Of a stretch of DNA of 64,000 bases, positions 1-15,203 are shown one piece after another (the first letter of the stretch is position 1; the number at the start of each line of letters is the position of its first letter). The notes under the pieces are model-generated. The model saw only the letters and a program-made list of their open reading frames with translations. It did no database searches and was not told where the DNA came from. A program made the position numbers and the translations under genes. The DNA is from Cristatella mucedo. Its lineage: Eukaryota; Bryozoa; Phylactolaemata; Cristatellidae. The stretch covers positions 2,375,501 through 2,439,500 of the forward strand of contig WPIO01000053.1 in the NCBI GenBank assembly GCA_009760855.2. Direction: 5' to 3'.

Positions 1-601
1 GAGCTCGTGTGTTTAGCATTAATAGGTTGTGTATATCGTCCTCATGCTGGGTCTGGGCGAATCTATTAGGTTTATTTGCCCGAAGAGGACTCGTAACCAG
101 CAGCTGTTTCGGAACCCCCAATAACCCCTTGATCAACTTGAGTAGGGAAAGATCAGCTACTAATTTTCTGTTAGTAGGCTTGCAGCAGAGCAGGCCTGAC
201 ATAGACCTCATTATCGGCTTTTGTTTTCCATCCCCTTTGAACATTTTGTAAATTATGGCACCTAAATAAGAAGAGCTGCTACTGTTATGCAGTTCTATAA
301 ATATTGAATGTTTTCGGTATCCACCAGACATGAAAAGCTACTGTTGAACTGGTAAAGTTATACAGTCACGGTTGATCTGTGTGTCAAAGGTAGGCATCTA
401 TAGATTAAAGGCCTCTGGGATACTTTGGGATATGCATTATTTTTGTTTGTGTCATTCTTGCAAGTAGTTGACTGCTGGCTGTCGGTATGGCTCTTGTCAG
501 GTGTTTACAGCAGCAGCTGTTTCAGAACAGGGTTTAGGAAGCTGTCCAAGCTTGTGCATGGTTTCACAAGCTTTTAACAAATTATTATGTTTTAGGTTGA
601 A

Positions 602-3600
602 ATGGCTTCACTCAGAAAGTTTGGAAAGATAGGCAGAATCGGCGCCATGATCGGGCTGACGGTGGCATATTTTATTGTTGAGATTGTCGTGGGTCACATT
701 ACAAGTTCGATTGCACTAGTCGCTGACTCCTTCCACATGCTGTCAGACGTCGTTGCCTTAGTCGTGGGCCTGGCTGCAGTCAGGGTGAGTATTTAGCTGA
801 CAAAGCCTGAAGTGGTTTTTCTGGGCTGCCTTTGCATGTGCCTACAAAGCCTGAAGTGGTTTTTCTGGGCTGTCTTTGCATGTGCCTATTTGCTAGCCAT
901 GCCACTAAGTTCTTCTGCAACCTCAGACGAGAAGGTATTGATCTGTGTCATTGGTACGGAGCTGTTCCTGTAACAGGTGGCAGCAGGTATAATGAGGGTA
1001 GAGCTGTCTTGGGCTTCGGTGGGATTGATGCAATAATCTGGCAGAGTCGTATCCGCTTTCGTTTTCGGTGGAGCTCTATACGAATGCTTCTACAGGTCTT
1101 GCATTTTCCTTATAGTAAAAGTTTTAGTGTATCTTCATTATTCCAGATGGGCAGCTGTACACAGCTGCCTACCTGCCTGATCTTTATTCTGCTGACCATG
1201 ATCAGTAAGTGGGTCATCACTATGCTAGTGTCAAGCGTAACTAATACACTCCTTGCTAATGTATTATGTGGACATTTTCTGGACGCGTATCTAATGTTTA
1301 AGCCTCATTTCTCATTTAATTTGTTCTAATTTTATTTACTTATTTTGCTCACAATCAGCCACAAAAAGTCTGCCATCAAAGAATCATTGTAAAACCTCGA
1401 AACTTGGAGTACTAAATAAGCTCTAGGTTAACAGTGTGTTGCCTTAGGAGGCAAGCAATGCATGACACCTAGCTTGGTTTGCGTGCTTGTGAATGCAATG
1501 AGCATGCGATATCATCCTGCTTTGGACATCACCATCACCAAATGAAAGTTCGTTTCAGGCAGTCCAATTGAGCCAGACCACCGTAGCAATTCAACAAGTC
1601 TCAGTTTTTCATATGTAAAAAGATTGGGTGACTTTTATACTTGATAGAGACACTGAATGCATAGTTTCCAACTGACTGCCCTTGGTATTTACTTGAGCAT
1701 GTACATTTAGCATTGAGCATTATGTATGGATCTAGCATTGAGAGTATAAATTGGACTCGGCCTTAGCTTTGCTATGTGCCCCAAGCGCAGCAAAGAAAAA
1801 AACCATTGACAACCCTGTTACATAATGGCAGCTCGGTTTCGTGGGTGGTGTCAAAGCCCGCCTGTGGGAAAAATTGCATAATGTTCTTTAAGCAAGTTCT
1901 GGAGGATGCTCCATGTTGATCCTTAGACTCCAATGTTTTTTTTTATTGCCAGTTTTCTGTAAACCGCCCCGGCATAGCAGAAGCTAACTTCCTTGTCTTC
2001 TGTCCATGCAATTCGACACTTACAATTGGTTCAAAATTCATCAGCAGAGTTGTTTGTCGGGATCGGCACAGTAGGCACATTGCACACATCTCACGGATCT
2101 GACCTGGCTTGCTACATAGCAGGTATCGATTCAAGGTGTTGTCACTTGCCTTTAGTTCTCCTTATTCTGTCGCCCCTTCTCTTACGGTAAATATTTCCTA
2201 ATCAGGTTTTGCATTGGACCACCTGGTTCTCTGGCTGAAGTCGGTGGGCCGTGTCTTTCATTTACCTTAAATCCTTCAGAGACCATGCCTTTAGTTCATA
2301 TGCTCCTAAAGCCTGAAACTCAATACCGACTAACGTCCCAACATCCTCTAATTGGACGTTTAAGCAGCTAAGAAAAAGCTGTTCCTTACAGCATCATCTC
2401 CACCCATTTTAATTGTCCTTTAATAACGATAATAATAATAATAATGCACTTGATAAAGTGCCTTCAGAGAACTCAATCTATTTCTAGGCACGTTACAATT
2501 GCTGCAGAGGAAACACGATTGAATGGTTAGTAGTAGCATGCTCAATAAACATGAGTAACATGGTTAGGGGTGACATGCACAGGGTCAGCATGCAAGTTTG
2601 GTTTGTGGCAGCATGCTCAGTGTCAGCATGCATAAGCACATTAAGGACGAATCTCGGGGACCCACTAAATGCTGTGATAAATAGATGTGTTTTTAGTTTC
2701 TTTTTAAATATGGTCAAGTCAGAGGATGTTGTGACGCAAGTCGGGAGGGAGTTCCAGGCTTTGGGAGCATACAAACTAAATGCACGGTCTCCAAAGGATT
2801 TGAGGTTTGTACGAGGTATAGGTAAACAGTTAGTTTCCGAAAAACAGGTTATACAATGCTTGGCCTGGTGGAGGGGTAGATCTGTTAGGTATGCTGGAGC
2901 CAAAGAATGAAGGGACCTAAAAGTGAGTGACAAAACCTTGAAGTCGATGCGTTGCTTGACTGGGAGCCAGTGCAGGTCGGTAAGAAGTAGTGTGATGGTG
3001 CAACTGCTAGGCTCTCGACAGACAAGCCTAGCTGCAGAGTTTTACACCGACTGTAAGCACCTGAGTGGACAGGCCGGTAGACCAGCAAGCAGTGAATTAC
3101 AGAAGTCAAAAGGGAATGTCACAAATGCATGAACCTATTTAGATGTGGCATCCCTGTTCAAACAAGCCCAAATTGTTAGCAATGTTATATAGCTGGAAGT
3201 AGGCCGATTTGACTTTGGAGCTGATGTGGTCGTCTAATGAAAGGTCACTTTAGAACAAGACACCTAGATTTCGTGCAGATCAACAGGAGATATGCTGGCA
3301 GAGCCGATTTTGATCGTTAGCTTTTCCAATTTTTGAATCACACTTGGTTCGGTCATAACTAGTAAGTTGGTTTTATCATAATTCAATTTAAGAAAGTTTG
3401 CTGCCATCCATGTGCGGATGTTGTCAATACATGCAGCAAGGGAGTTGAGAGAATTCGACGTGCTGGAAGGCTGAGAGGAATCAAAGCAAAGGTACAACTG
3501 TATGTCATCCACATTGAAGCGAAAGCCTAGATTGTGCTTGGCAATCACATCAGTAAGAGGGAGAGTATAAACCGTGAAAAGAACCGGACCTAGCACGGAG

Positions 3601-6600
3601 CCCTGAGGTACTCCATATTTCAGAGGTACTTCAGATGATCTTTGTCCATTCATGTCAATACTCTGGAGTCTCCCACTGAGATAGGACCTGAACCACTGCA
3701 AAGCATTGCCAGTGATGCCCAGGCGAGATGAGAGGCGCTCTAGAAGAACTTTGTGATCGATGGTATCAAAAGCTGCCGAAAGATCGAGCAAAACAAGCAG
3801 AGGTACTCTACGTAAGTTGGTCGTTACACTCCCGAAGCAATTCTGACTCGGTGGAGTGATTAGCTCTAAAAACTAGACTGAAACTTACCAGCAAGGTTTT
3901 TGTGTGCTTCCACACACCGAAATCGTACATGCTATTTGTAACTAACGAACTAACGGGGTGGCTATGTGTGCACACATATACATGCATGTGCTTTAGAAAA
4001 ATGTGTGTGTGTGCATATGTGCCTGCAAAGGAATGAGAGGGAAGAGCCACCAAATTGGCTAGTCTTTACTGAGAAGCATGACTTGGTTCGATCTGATGGC
4101 TAATAGCAGCTTCAATTCAGATGTACTCTAGGATTGTGGAAGCGCTGCCCTTGATGTTGTCAACCGGGCTGCCAATATCGAAGCACTAAGGCTGCCAGCT
4201 ATATTATGTTGCTAGTCGGCTCATGGGAAGTAGCCCGGCTCGACAGCTCTGTGTCCATTTCGCAGATATCCAAGATGAATTCGGAGAAGAGCACGTTCGG
4301 CTGGGTGCGCGCCGAGGTGCTGGGAGCGCTCGTCAACACTGTCTTCCTGCTGGCTTTGTGCTTCTCAATCTTCGTCGACTCGGTGCAGCGAATCTTTAAG
4401 AAGGAGCAGGTCGACAACCCAAAACTTCTGCTGATTGTCGGCTCGGTGGGTCTCGGCATCAACTTGCTGGGCTTGCTGATCTTCCACGATCACGGTGAGC
4501 CCCACTCAGTGATGGCAGCCAGTCCTGCGCCCTAGTGCTGGTCACACAATTGTGTGGTTGCCATGCCTTTTTGCAGACTATCTTGTATGCGAGTTCTTCA
4601 GAGATGTCATCACCAGTAGCCATGCACTGCTTCTGTTCAGACCGGTTTGCAGCTAGCAGCAGCTGTTTTTGTTTAACACCACTCTTGCAATTTGTCTGTA
4701 GTCGTTAATGCACACATAGTGCGGCACGCATAGACCGGCTTTTGGAATTGAGCATGTTTGAACCCAGCTGAGGTTTGCTGGCTTTCATTTCACGCACGAT
4801 CTGTGGCTTGTCCGGCGATTTTTGCAAATGATCTGCCCCGTTCACCTAGTAACAATTGCATTGGGTTGCCATGCAGAGAGCTAAATTTAAAAAAGAAAGA
4901 AAAAAGAGCTAGAAAAAGAGCTTGGGTTTCACTTTAGTAAGCATCGATGGTGTCAGTCGCTCTTGGTCTTACCCTTAGCTTTCCATCTTCTGCAGCTCAC
5001 GGTCACTCTCACGGTGGCGGTGGCCACAGCCACGGATCTAAAGAGCGAAAAAGCCTGCTCGAACCGGACTCTGGTCTAACAGAAGAGGCTGAAGCCGGGC
5101 CATCGCTACCGCAGCAGTTGCAGCAGCCTGGCAAGAGTGTGGCTGTAGTCATACAAAAGGAGGATGTGGATGGGGGTGCGGAAAGCCATGGCACGTGTGG
5201 TGCCAGCTGCGGTGAAGGTGAGTTGGTGATCCCGGTTCTTGCTATCCCATCCCACCAGCCGGCCAGCTCATCCACCCCCACCCAAGCTCACCCTGAGGCC
5301 TCACAAAGCCCACCCTCCTCCAGCTCGCCATGTGACCACGCGATGGCAGTGTCGCCTCGTTTGCGCTATCGGGCTCGACGTCTATCTGTCGAGGCTTCTG
5401 TGCTACAGACCATTCGGGAGACAGCTCTAGCAACAGTGCCAGCTACCGGCAGCTGAACGGTGACCAGCCGACAGGCGACCTGATGCCTGCTGCTGCTGCC
5501 AGTGGCAGCCGTGATGCGAAGAAGCACAGGAAGCACAGCCACGGCAAGAAAGGTGAGCAAAGTTCTTACGTTAACCCACGTGGCCAAGGCCGCGACTTGG
5601 CTCCTTCGTACCTAGCTGAACTGCTGCACTAGTTTCAGCCTCTTCGTGCCCTCAGGTCCTGTGTGTACAATAAATAAGCTGTTCCATTCCTCCGCTTAAA
5701 GACCGTTGGCGACAGAAGCTTTAGCTCTGCAGGTCCTAGACTGTGGAACTCGCTACCACAATTCTTACGCAACGACAACTACTCTCCTACTTCCGACTAT
5801 GGCTCCTCCTTTTCAGCGGTCCTGAGCTGCTACTTTCATGCCACTCACTACCTCAACTGCTCTCCTGACTCTGCTATGATTCCCACTTTCGCTTTGTTGC
5901 GTAAGACTCAATCCTCTGACCATATAGTGCTTGTTGACTTTGAGCATGCTATTTTTACCATTTATCATTCTATCATGCTTCCTTTGCAGCAAATGTAAAG
6001 TGCCTAGAAAGAGATTGAGTTCTGAGGGTGCTATACAAATTTATTACTATCATTTTTTATTATTATTAGTATTATTAGGCCTAAAGACCATTAGCGACCG
6101 AACCTATTGCTGTGCAGGTCCTAAACTGTGGAGCTCACTTCTACCATTCTTAAGCTACCATATCTATTCTCCTGCTTCGGACTATGGCACATCCTTTCCT
6201 GCCGTCCTGAGCTGCTACTTCCATGCTACTCACTACATCAATTGCGTTCCTGACTTAGCTATGCTTCCCACTTTCTCTCTGTTTCGTGAGACGAAGTCGG
6301 TTGGCTACCGAATGCATACCAAAAGCTGTTTAGGCTTTGAATGCGATATAGAATAAAAATCATTCATTTAAATATAATTCATTTGTATAGTTCCCTAAGA
6401 GAACTTAATCACTATTCAGGCACTTCACATACGCTGCAGGTCTCGAGCCTGCGACCTGGGCCAGATCTCGGTTGGGGCAAGCATCCTTAACCACTGGGCC
6501 AAACCAGTGCGGCGCCAATATAGAAAAATAGAATAATAAAAATAGAAATCTCTCATGGGAAACACTCACTTAGTCCTTGTGGCTGTATTGCCTTGTGGAG

Positions 6601-9600
6601 TTACAGACGAAGATATATTACAGCGGGAGGCAGCTCTCGTAAAACCTACAGAGGAGCCGGTCCATCTGCTTCTGTCCTTGACTTAGCTATGTCAGTTACC
6701 ACTGCCTGATTAGCTTCGGTGATATTTACGGTGACTGTATTTGCCTCTGCTTGGTGTGGGAGCACTCACGCCATCTACCGAGGACACTGGAGGGGATGCA
6801 GATATTGGCTGGCCTATCCCTCGGGCCCTTTGTCTGTGGTTCCTCGGCTGTTGTCCAGGCTACCTGCAGTCTCCACAATGGTCGACACTGGGACGTCGCC
6901 TTGGCTGCCAGTGGCAGGAGCTGCCTGATGCTGCCGATTTGTCAGCCCTTACTATCTGGCTTCGTATTCTGAGTGACCCACAAAAACGTGACAAGCAAGA
7001 AAACCCGAAGCTACTGCAGAGTAGAAATGACACTTCACGGGCATATTGGCAGGTCGTGCCATTGAGGGGAGGCTTGCCAATGCACCTCGGGCTTATAGGG
7101 TTATCTCTACTAGCTAGTTGTCTTTCTATTGTCCACCCTTCCGGTTCTAGTGCCAATATCTAGCACTAGAAGTGACAGCTCCTTTGCTGGCCTGTCTAGG
7201 CAAGGTGTGCTTTACTACCTCGACTTCCTTGATCCCCGAGGGATCAAGGAACCTGATCTCATTTATTGCCCCCTTGATCGAAATGATCTCCCTTGATTCC
7301 AATGATCTCCGCCATGATCCCAGTGATTTTCCCTTGATCCCAATAATGGGCCAGAAGCCGTGCTGTAGTGCAATAAAGGAACACTGTAGCAGTAAATATT
7401 GTTCAGCCCCTAGTCACCTCGCTCAGCCTAGCTCCAGCTGCACACATAAGCTTGCTCACATATTAATATTAATATGTAATGGAATATGTAAGAACCAGCT
7501 AGGCGCCAGCTGTATCGAAGTAGTGAATCAGCAGCAAGTCACCTGCTTGCATTGATATCCTGCAGTCGCCATGGTGACTGCAATGCTCTGTCTGGAGCAG
7601 CCGATCGTGCCGGTTCTTTGCCGATTCAGTTCACACTGACGTTGCCACCATGTGCATCATTGCGATCGCTCGCTAGCGCTGGCACGTGTGGCTGGCATTG
7701 GGCCATGCATCCAATCTCTACTCACAGGTCAGAAGTCTACGGAGCAGCTCAACATGCGAGGTATCTTCCTGCACGTGCTCGGCGATGCGCTGGGATCTGT
7801 AGTCGTCATCATCAGCGCCTTGCTCATATGGCTCGTACCGAATCCAGAAGGTGAAGGTCATATCGATTGGAAGCCTTACATCGATCCGGTTCTGAGGTGA
7901 GTCAAAAGTCGAGGGATAGTGTGTGAGCGTGTACGTGCTGCTTAAGAGTGTGTGCACACGCGTTCCGGTGGGGAAGTCACGTCAAGAGTGTGTCACGTGC
8001 TGCTCTGTACCACTGGCCTAGCACTCGGGCTACTCTTGGCAGTCGAAAGCGCGTTGGCAGCATTGACAGCCAGAGCTGGCTCTTTATAGTCATGCTTTGC
8101 TGCTGCATCACCAGTGGCCCGAGTGCTGGCATTGCTTTCTATACAGCATCTGTAAAGTGCCTAGAAAGAGATTCAGTTTTCTGAGGGTGCTATGCAAATG
8201 TATTCATGTTATTATTAGTAGTAGTATTATTGTTATTATCATTTCACCCTGGCTGCATCTGGTTGAAGGCTGGAGTGTTGGCGTAACATGGCCGATCATT
8301 CCTTCGGCTCAATGCTCTCTGTTTTTCTGACTACTTTTCTGCATGCATTGTCTTGGTTCGAACCGCTCTGTCTAAGGGGCATGCGAATAGACTTTTCTGT
8401 AGCTTGCTTGTAGCCTGCTTGACAGAAGACCTTGACCGGCCAGTTCATGTGGAGATATAAAATGATCAACTAGGAAAAGGGTAAATTGACAGCCTAGGTC
8501 ATGCCAATAGTCATTATAATAGAAATGCTATTTGTCTTCCACCCTAAAAGAACTAAATCTCTTTCTAGGAACTTCATAGTGCTGGCCAGAAAAATTCACA
8601 CACCCTGATGATCAAGATATAGATAGCATCAAAATTTTATAGACTGTTGGCCAAACACATTTCACTAGAACACATGATTCTGTGGAGTTAGCAATAATAT
8701 ATACTATGTATAATTCATTGTAGAGCCTCTATTCAGGCGCCTCACATATGCCACGGGACTTGAGCCCATGACCTCAGTCATCAAATATCTTGACCTCGGT
8801 TCGTAAAAGTGAGCATCTTAACCACTGGGCCAAGCCAGCACGGCCTCTGTTCGATGCAGGCTACATGCATGAACCTCTGCGTTTACTGGGCCTCTTTTCG
8901 TCTGAGCATAGAGCCTTGACGGCTGCTTTTACTCTCTGCCCTGTGCTCTCTTCTCCTGGGAGCCGCTCCAGCTGCTGCTACCATCTGCGCTGCCATTCTC
9001 TTCACTACCATCAGGCTGTCTGTGCTTTTAGTTTGGTGCTCGTGGCGATCATCGTTGCAACTACGGTTCCTCTCTGTAAGTATGTGCTGCATGCTTCACA
9101 TGTGAGGTCGACGCCTTTCATGATGGCTGCACTGTTGCCATCAGTAATTTCCGATTGAGTCTCCAGATAGCGCTGTCACCGAGTGAATGGGCTTGCATAT
9201 GCTTTGGCCTACCACGACAGCAGCACCGACCAGCCACCGTGCCACTCCATGGCCAAGGGGCAGTGGTGCATATCGGCTGCCATATCTGTTGCTGCTTGCA
9301 GTCACATTCGTGTGGATTTGAGGGGCGCCTACGTGTGCTGCCCTCTGCACGCGTGGCGGAAGATACAAGAGCCAGGCAGCTGACTGCTGATATACGTAGC
9401 GTTTGCTTCTGTCGACATGCTAGCAGCCGTCGGAGGCTGAGAGCTGGCTGCCATTGCATTGGCTGGCTGTACATGCTCTGTTCGTTTGCAGTGAAGGAAT
9501 CGGCACTGATATTGCTACAGGCTGTACCGACTCAGCTGAGCATACAAGAGATGAATGAGGCACTCGAGAAGGTACTGAAGTCCGACTGCCAACTGCAGAT

Positions 9601-9955
9601 GCACCACGGCAGCTGTGTTTGGTTATCGCCGAGTAATGCCGGCATTTCTGCTCGTGCAGCCAGCGGCTACTAGTGCCTGTAGCAGTGAGCTCGAGTGCTT
9701 ACCGTCCTGATGACCAGCAGAACGTTGAGATGAGCAGATGGTGGCAGGTTAGGGGGGGCAGGGTTTTCTTCTGCAAGCCTTCAGTCTCCACCATTGCCGT
9801 GCCGGAAGGGTCACTAAGGTTGTAGTGGTGGCTGCCTGGAGAGCAGAGTGTAGTTGTACCCTGCTTTGTCCCCTTTCACATTCAGCATTCAGTGATCCCT
9901 CGTAGTGTTGTTTATTTGCTCAAAGTTTAGTCGCTGGCTAATCGATTTTGGTGGC

Positions 9956-10040
<85 letters not shown>

Positions 10041-13000
10041 AGGACACTTGCAGATATGTCACAAAGGCATATGGTGGAGGCGTGTGCTGATGCTGTGCAT
10101 GTTATAACTAACCATGTTGACTGTTTCCCTAACAGCATTTGTAAAGTGTTTGAATGAGATTAGTTTCTGAGGGCTTTTAGCAAATATTCAATGATTATTA
10201 TAAAACTTGTCAACTTACCTCCATCGGGTGTATGCGCACGCTCACTCAGGCGACCAACATTCTCAGTATGGCTGCTACTGCTGTGGCTGTAAACTCGATT
10301 GGGTAATAAGGTTTCCTACAATGCCAGGCATCCTGAATTCATACGAAGAATATGAAAATATTTATCGTCGTCCCAAAAACAAACATATATGTTTTTGGTA
10401 TGTAAGCATTTAGTGTGATGTCACCATGCCACGATTCTTTATTATCTTCCTTGTCTGGCCAGTAATGGAGGATCCCAGCTTCTGTGCTGTCTCTTCTACT
10501 GTAGCACATTCCAAAAAGTCTGAGTTTTACAGAGCATGTCGGCTACTGATGTAGGCAGCACTCTCGACCTCTGCCGCCTGTCGATATGGCTTCATAGTTG
10601 TTTTATTGGGTTCAAATCAGGTTGCTGGCTGACCACGTAACCAACACCAAGCAAGGATTACTCAAGTCATTGTCGGCTGAGAAAAGTGGATTTCAAGGCT
10701 CAAATACTTTGTTAGGGAGGTCATTACATTTGGTAGCAGGATAAACGACCCTATGTAAAATGCCCGGTATGCGAAGTACTTTTTGACTGAAGTGTCCAGT
10801 GGGGCTTCTATCTTGCTTGTTGATCTTTTAGTCGTATTCATCTTGCTGAACTTTCAGATCGCTGCAAGGGTCGCTAGTTATGGTCCTGACCTGGGAGCCG
10901 TTGATGGCAGCCACTAGACTCCATCATCCCACGCAACAAACAGACAGTGAGAAGCAGAGTACAGTCAGGAGGAAGTGTCGAGGAAGTTGAGTATCATTGG
11001 AGTAGCAGTACAGGAAAGCTGCAAAGGATGTGCCAGAGTCGGCAGCAGGAGAGAAGATTTCGTTGCGTTAAAATATTGAAGGTGCATTCCACAGTCTATG
11101 ACCTACAGGGCAAAACTTTCTGTCGCCCACAGTCTGTAAGCAAAAGAATGAAACAGCTAATTTATTGGTCCATAGAGAACCAAGCTTAGATAGAGCCAAG
11201 CATGAACTTTTTTCTTTACTGTTAGGCGTCTGCAGAGAATGCATGTTCGTGCATCAATCATGCATGTCGGATCTGTCTGCCTACTATATCTACGGTTCTA
11301 TCCTTTATTGCTCTGACCGGTCAAGCGCCATGCTTTAACAGCCACATCCGGGTGCCCGTTGCTGCAGATGGACGGCGTCCTGGCCGTGCATGAGCTGCAC
11401 GTGTGGCAGCTGGCCGGCAGCCGTCACGTGGCATCGCTGCACCTCACCGTCGTAAGTCTGGAAGACTACATTCGGCTCTCGTCGAGAATCAAGAACTACT
11501 TCCACGACAACGGTGTGCACTCTGTCACCATACAACCCGAGTTCGATGAGGTGAGTGGCGGCTGTATAGTTCGTTAGAAGCCTAAGTGAATGGTCATGCC
11601 ACAGGTCAATCGATACACTCACATTGATTCTGTGTCTGCGAGAGATCTCGCCTTGGGCTGCTGGTTAGTGTTGGGCCATGAATATGCAGCCAGTGAAAAA
11701 AAAATCGGCCTCTTATCCAGACTCATCTTCATCTTTCCTGTCATCGACACGTGCCCAGAATCTTGGCTGAATTCTTCAAGTTTAGTTTAATTTAGTTGCT
11801 CGGCCTTACATATTTACAGTGTTGTCGATATCAGGGACTACCCAGACACCTTCATGATGGAATGGTCTCGTAATAGAACATCTGTTTCACGAACCGACTC
11901 CTTCGTTACTTGATATTTTTTATGCATGTTATGCCAACATGCTTGGCATGTTATGCGAGTGATGCAAATGTCGGCTGTTTCAACAGACTCGAGCTTTCGT
12001 CGTGGGTTGTGAAGAGGGAGCATCTGACCCCCCTCGGCAAAGAGGCAAAAGCACCTGACCCTCCCCCCCCCCCCTGGGAAAGGGGGCAAACTTGTTAGGG
12101 GAAGCCTAGGCAGACCCTCTTGTTGATTAACAAAGAAATGTAAATGCCGTGCACCAGATCGTTGTATATCTCCCCTGGATTCCCGACGAGCAGTGAATTC
12201 CACCTCGAGACTCAAGACCACTAACTTCACTGCTATGTGTCTGTCACTGGCCTTGGGATCTAATAAACTTGACCATCAGGTTAGTCGGTCATTAGGCCTT
12301 GGTGAGAGACGGCCTTGCAACTATAGCTCTGCTGTGCTCTAGGACTTGTTAACAATGACTTTCTACGTGGCAACGACGACGGGAATGTCACTGCCCTAGC
12401 TCTGCTAGATCTGTCTGCTGCCTTCGACACCATTGATCACAAAGTTCTGCTTGAACGATTGAGAACAACGATCGGTCTGGCAGACGAAGCACTGGTGTGG
12501 TTTAAGTCATACTTGTCTGATTGTGTTCAATCCGTGTCGTGTGGGGGTCAGGTCTCACACTCGAGAAGGGTCACCTGTGGAGTCCCTCAAGGGTCTGTAC
12601 TCGGTCCCTTGCTGTTCTCCATTTATACACAGCCTCTGGGAAAAGTGATTGAGGCCCATAGAATAGGATATCACTTCTATGCTGACGATACTCAGTTGTA
12701 TTCGTCATTAAAACCGTCGGAATCTGCTGCGGCAACTGAGAAACTGAATGCTTGCCTTGCCGATATTCGATCCTGGATGTCGGAAAACTTCCTGAAGTTA
12801 AATGAAGATAAAACCGAACTGCTGCTCATAGGACACCCTAAGCGTGTGGTTGGATTAAAAGGCTTTGCTGTTCTAATAGGTGATGCTATTGTGCAACCAT
12901 CACCACGTGCTCGAAATTTAGGTGCCGTTTTCGACAGCTGCCTCAATTTCAAAAGCTTCATTCAGAAGACTGCCTCTACAGCTACCCATCACATCCGATC

Positions 13001-14688
13001 CCTATCCAAGATTAGGAGCTGTCTCCCACAGGTGTCTCCCACAGTGGCTTGTAAAGAATTTAACTAGCTCTTTAGTTCTGTCTCGGCTTGATTATTGTAA
13101 TTCCTTTTTGGCTGGGCTGCCTAAGAAAGCTATTAGGCCACTGCAGCGGACTATGAATATGGCTGCAAGGCTAGTGCTCAAGTCCCAGCGGTTTGAGCAC
13201 GTGTTTCTTTTGCTGAAAGAGTTAGGATGGTTGCCGGTTGAGCAACAGATACAGAGCAAAGTTCTTACGCTGACCCACAAGACCCGTTGCGGCTTGGCTC
13301 CTTCGTACCTAGCTGAACTACTGTATCAGTTTAAGCCTGTTCGCACCCTCAGGTCATGTGTGGACAATAAATTAGCTGTCCCATTCCTCAGCTTAAAGAC
13401 CGTTGGCAATAGAAGCTTTAGCTCTGCAGGTCCTAGACTGTGGAACTTGCTTCCACAATTCTTACGCAACGACAACTACTCTCCTACTGCCGGCTATGGC
13501 ACATCCCATTCAGCAGTCCTGAGCTGCTACTTCTATACTACTCACTACCTCAACTGCTCTCCTGACTCAGCTATGCTTCCCACTTTGTCTCTGTTGCGTG
13601 AGACGAAGTCTGTTGGGTACCGAATGCGTACGGAAAGCCGCTTAGGCTGTGAGTGCGCTATACAAAACTCCCCTGCGTAACACCCACATGGTCTTTATGA
13701 CTTTGTGGAGTTACAGACGGAGATACATTACATTAGCTTAGCACATGTAGCAAGCACGTGTATGTTGCACACAAACATAACAAGACTGGCTCAGCGTTTC
13801 TTTAGGTGTCCATCACTCCACATGCACTCCACATCACATCTCTCTTGGATAACGGGCAGTCATCCCTCGAATGCACTGTGCCCAGAAAGAGATTGAGTTC
13901 TCTGAGGGCGCTGAAACGAGTGTATTATTATTACTATTATTATTATTATTAACAGGCAGCAAAACTATCCCGTGAAAAACAGTGCCCAAGGAACCAAACA
14001 AAAATATAGAATATCCGAAGAACAGCTATGCAGTGGTCTAAAAGCTAAGTGCTTGTAGGTTTTTTGTTGTATTGATACTGCTTTTTACACCACAACAACA
14101 GCACCGTGGTGGTCCATCGTTGGTCGATCAAGCTCCGCCTTACAATTCTGATGTTCTTTTTGTGATTTTCTAAAGCCTTGCATCCCACATTTCCTTTCAC
14201 GCCGGGTTTGTGATTTCAAAAGAGAGAGAGAGTCCGACAAAAAGAGATGTACCGTAAGAGCGTGCACGTGGCTGGCGCTCATGTGCTCGAGCATTTATTG
14301 CTGTCAGCCGCAGCCTCCGAGCGACCTCCGCAAATGGCTCGCACGCATGCATGCATGCACACAGCTGCACGTGAAGAAGGAGGGACGCGACTGCGCGCTG
14401 GAGTGCGGCCCCGAGAAGTCGTGCTACACGGACACGTGCTGCGGCAAGAAGCTGACGTCGAGTGCCAGCGCCACGCCTCAGCAGCTTCTCCAGCTGATCG
14501 AAGCAGCAGCCGCCACCGAGCAGCAGCAGCAGGGCGGCCAGCCGGCAACGGTTCCTTCGCCTGCAGACCGTGCCGGGTCGCTGGACGGCCTGGTGGCCAC
14601 AGGTGAAGGTGGCGGAGAAGCAACGGCTGCCGCCCCCGTCAGGGCCCAAGAGGAGAAGCACCACCAATGCCAGCACCACCAAGACTAG
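602..14688 (+). CDS. SLC30A1: ZnT1-like zinc transporter (SLC30A / cation diffusion facilitator), nine exons
   Basis: Proton-coupled Zn2+ exporter of the SLC30A family, expected in the plasma or an organelle membrane. I read nine exons: 602-784, 4266-4494, 4996-5217, 5409-5552, 7728-7896, 9032-9075, 9492-9571, 11368-11550 and 14365-14688. Every boundary has AG/GT and all phases agree, giving 525 residues plus TAG, close to the roughly 507 of human ZnT1. TM1-2 lie in exon 1, TM3-4 in exon 2, the His-rich cytosolic loop in exons 3-4, TM5-6 in exons 5-6, the C-terminal domain in exons 7-8 and a Cys/His-rich tail in exon 9. The two family HxxxD zinc sites are H45/D49 (SFHMLSD) and H275/D279 (FLHVLGD). 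FGWVRAEVLGALVN and VHELHVWQLAGSR are family signatures, best matching ZnT1/ZnT10. The start ATG follows a possible acceptor (AG at 594-595), so a 5' UTR exon may lie upstream. Introns hold LINE, SINE and Tc1 debris. Least certain: the exon 7 donor (GTACTG). Confidence 0.9.
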
Positions 14689-15169
14689 CCCAGCCAGCCA
14701 TCGTGCCCAGCCAGCCATCGGTGGAGCTGCTGCTGCAGCTTCCTTTTCAGACGTGAGCTCGCCACTAACCTGCATGGTCGTAGTTCACTAATCCGGCTGA
14801 AAAGGTTGCCGGCTGGCCATTGGGCACTAGCTTGGTCATGTGCAGCAGCTGCCCGTATGCGGCTAGAGTGAAGAGAGCACCGTTCAACCGGCGGTCCTAG
14901 CGAACGGTAGGAGGCACCGGTACTGGAGGCTCCTGTATACAGCGGCCCGACAGCGACGAGCCAGCCAGCCAGCGCTTGCTGAAGGCGGCAGTCGTATGCT
15001 GCTTTGCCTCTCTGCTTGACTACAGGCCGCTGTATGGTCGGCATCCTGTTTCTCCTGCTCTTAAATCTCACGGACTTTGTTGTAAAGGTTTTCAGGGCTT
15101 ACTCGGTCTACTCACACACGCGCGAACACACGTGCCTGCACACACACACACACACACACACACAAGCCT

Positions 15170-15203
<34 letters not shown>
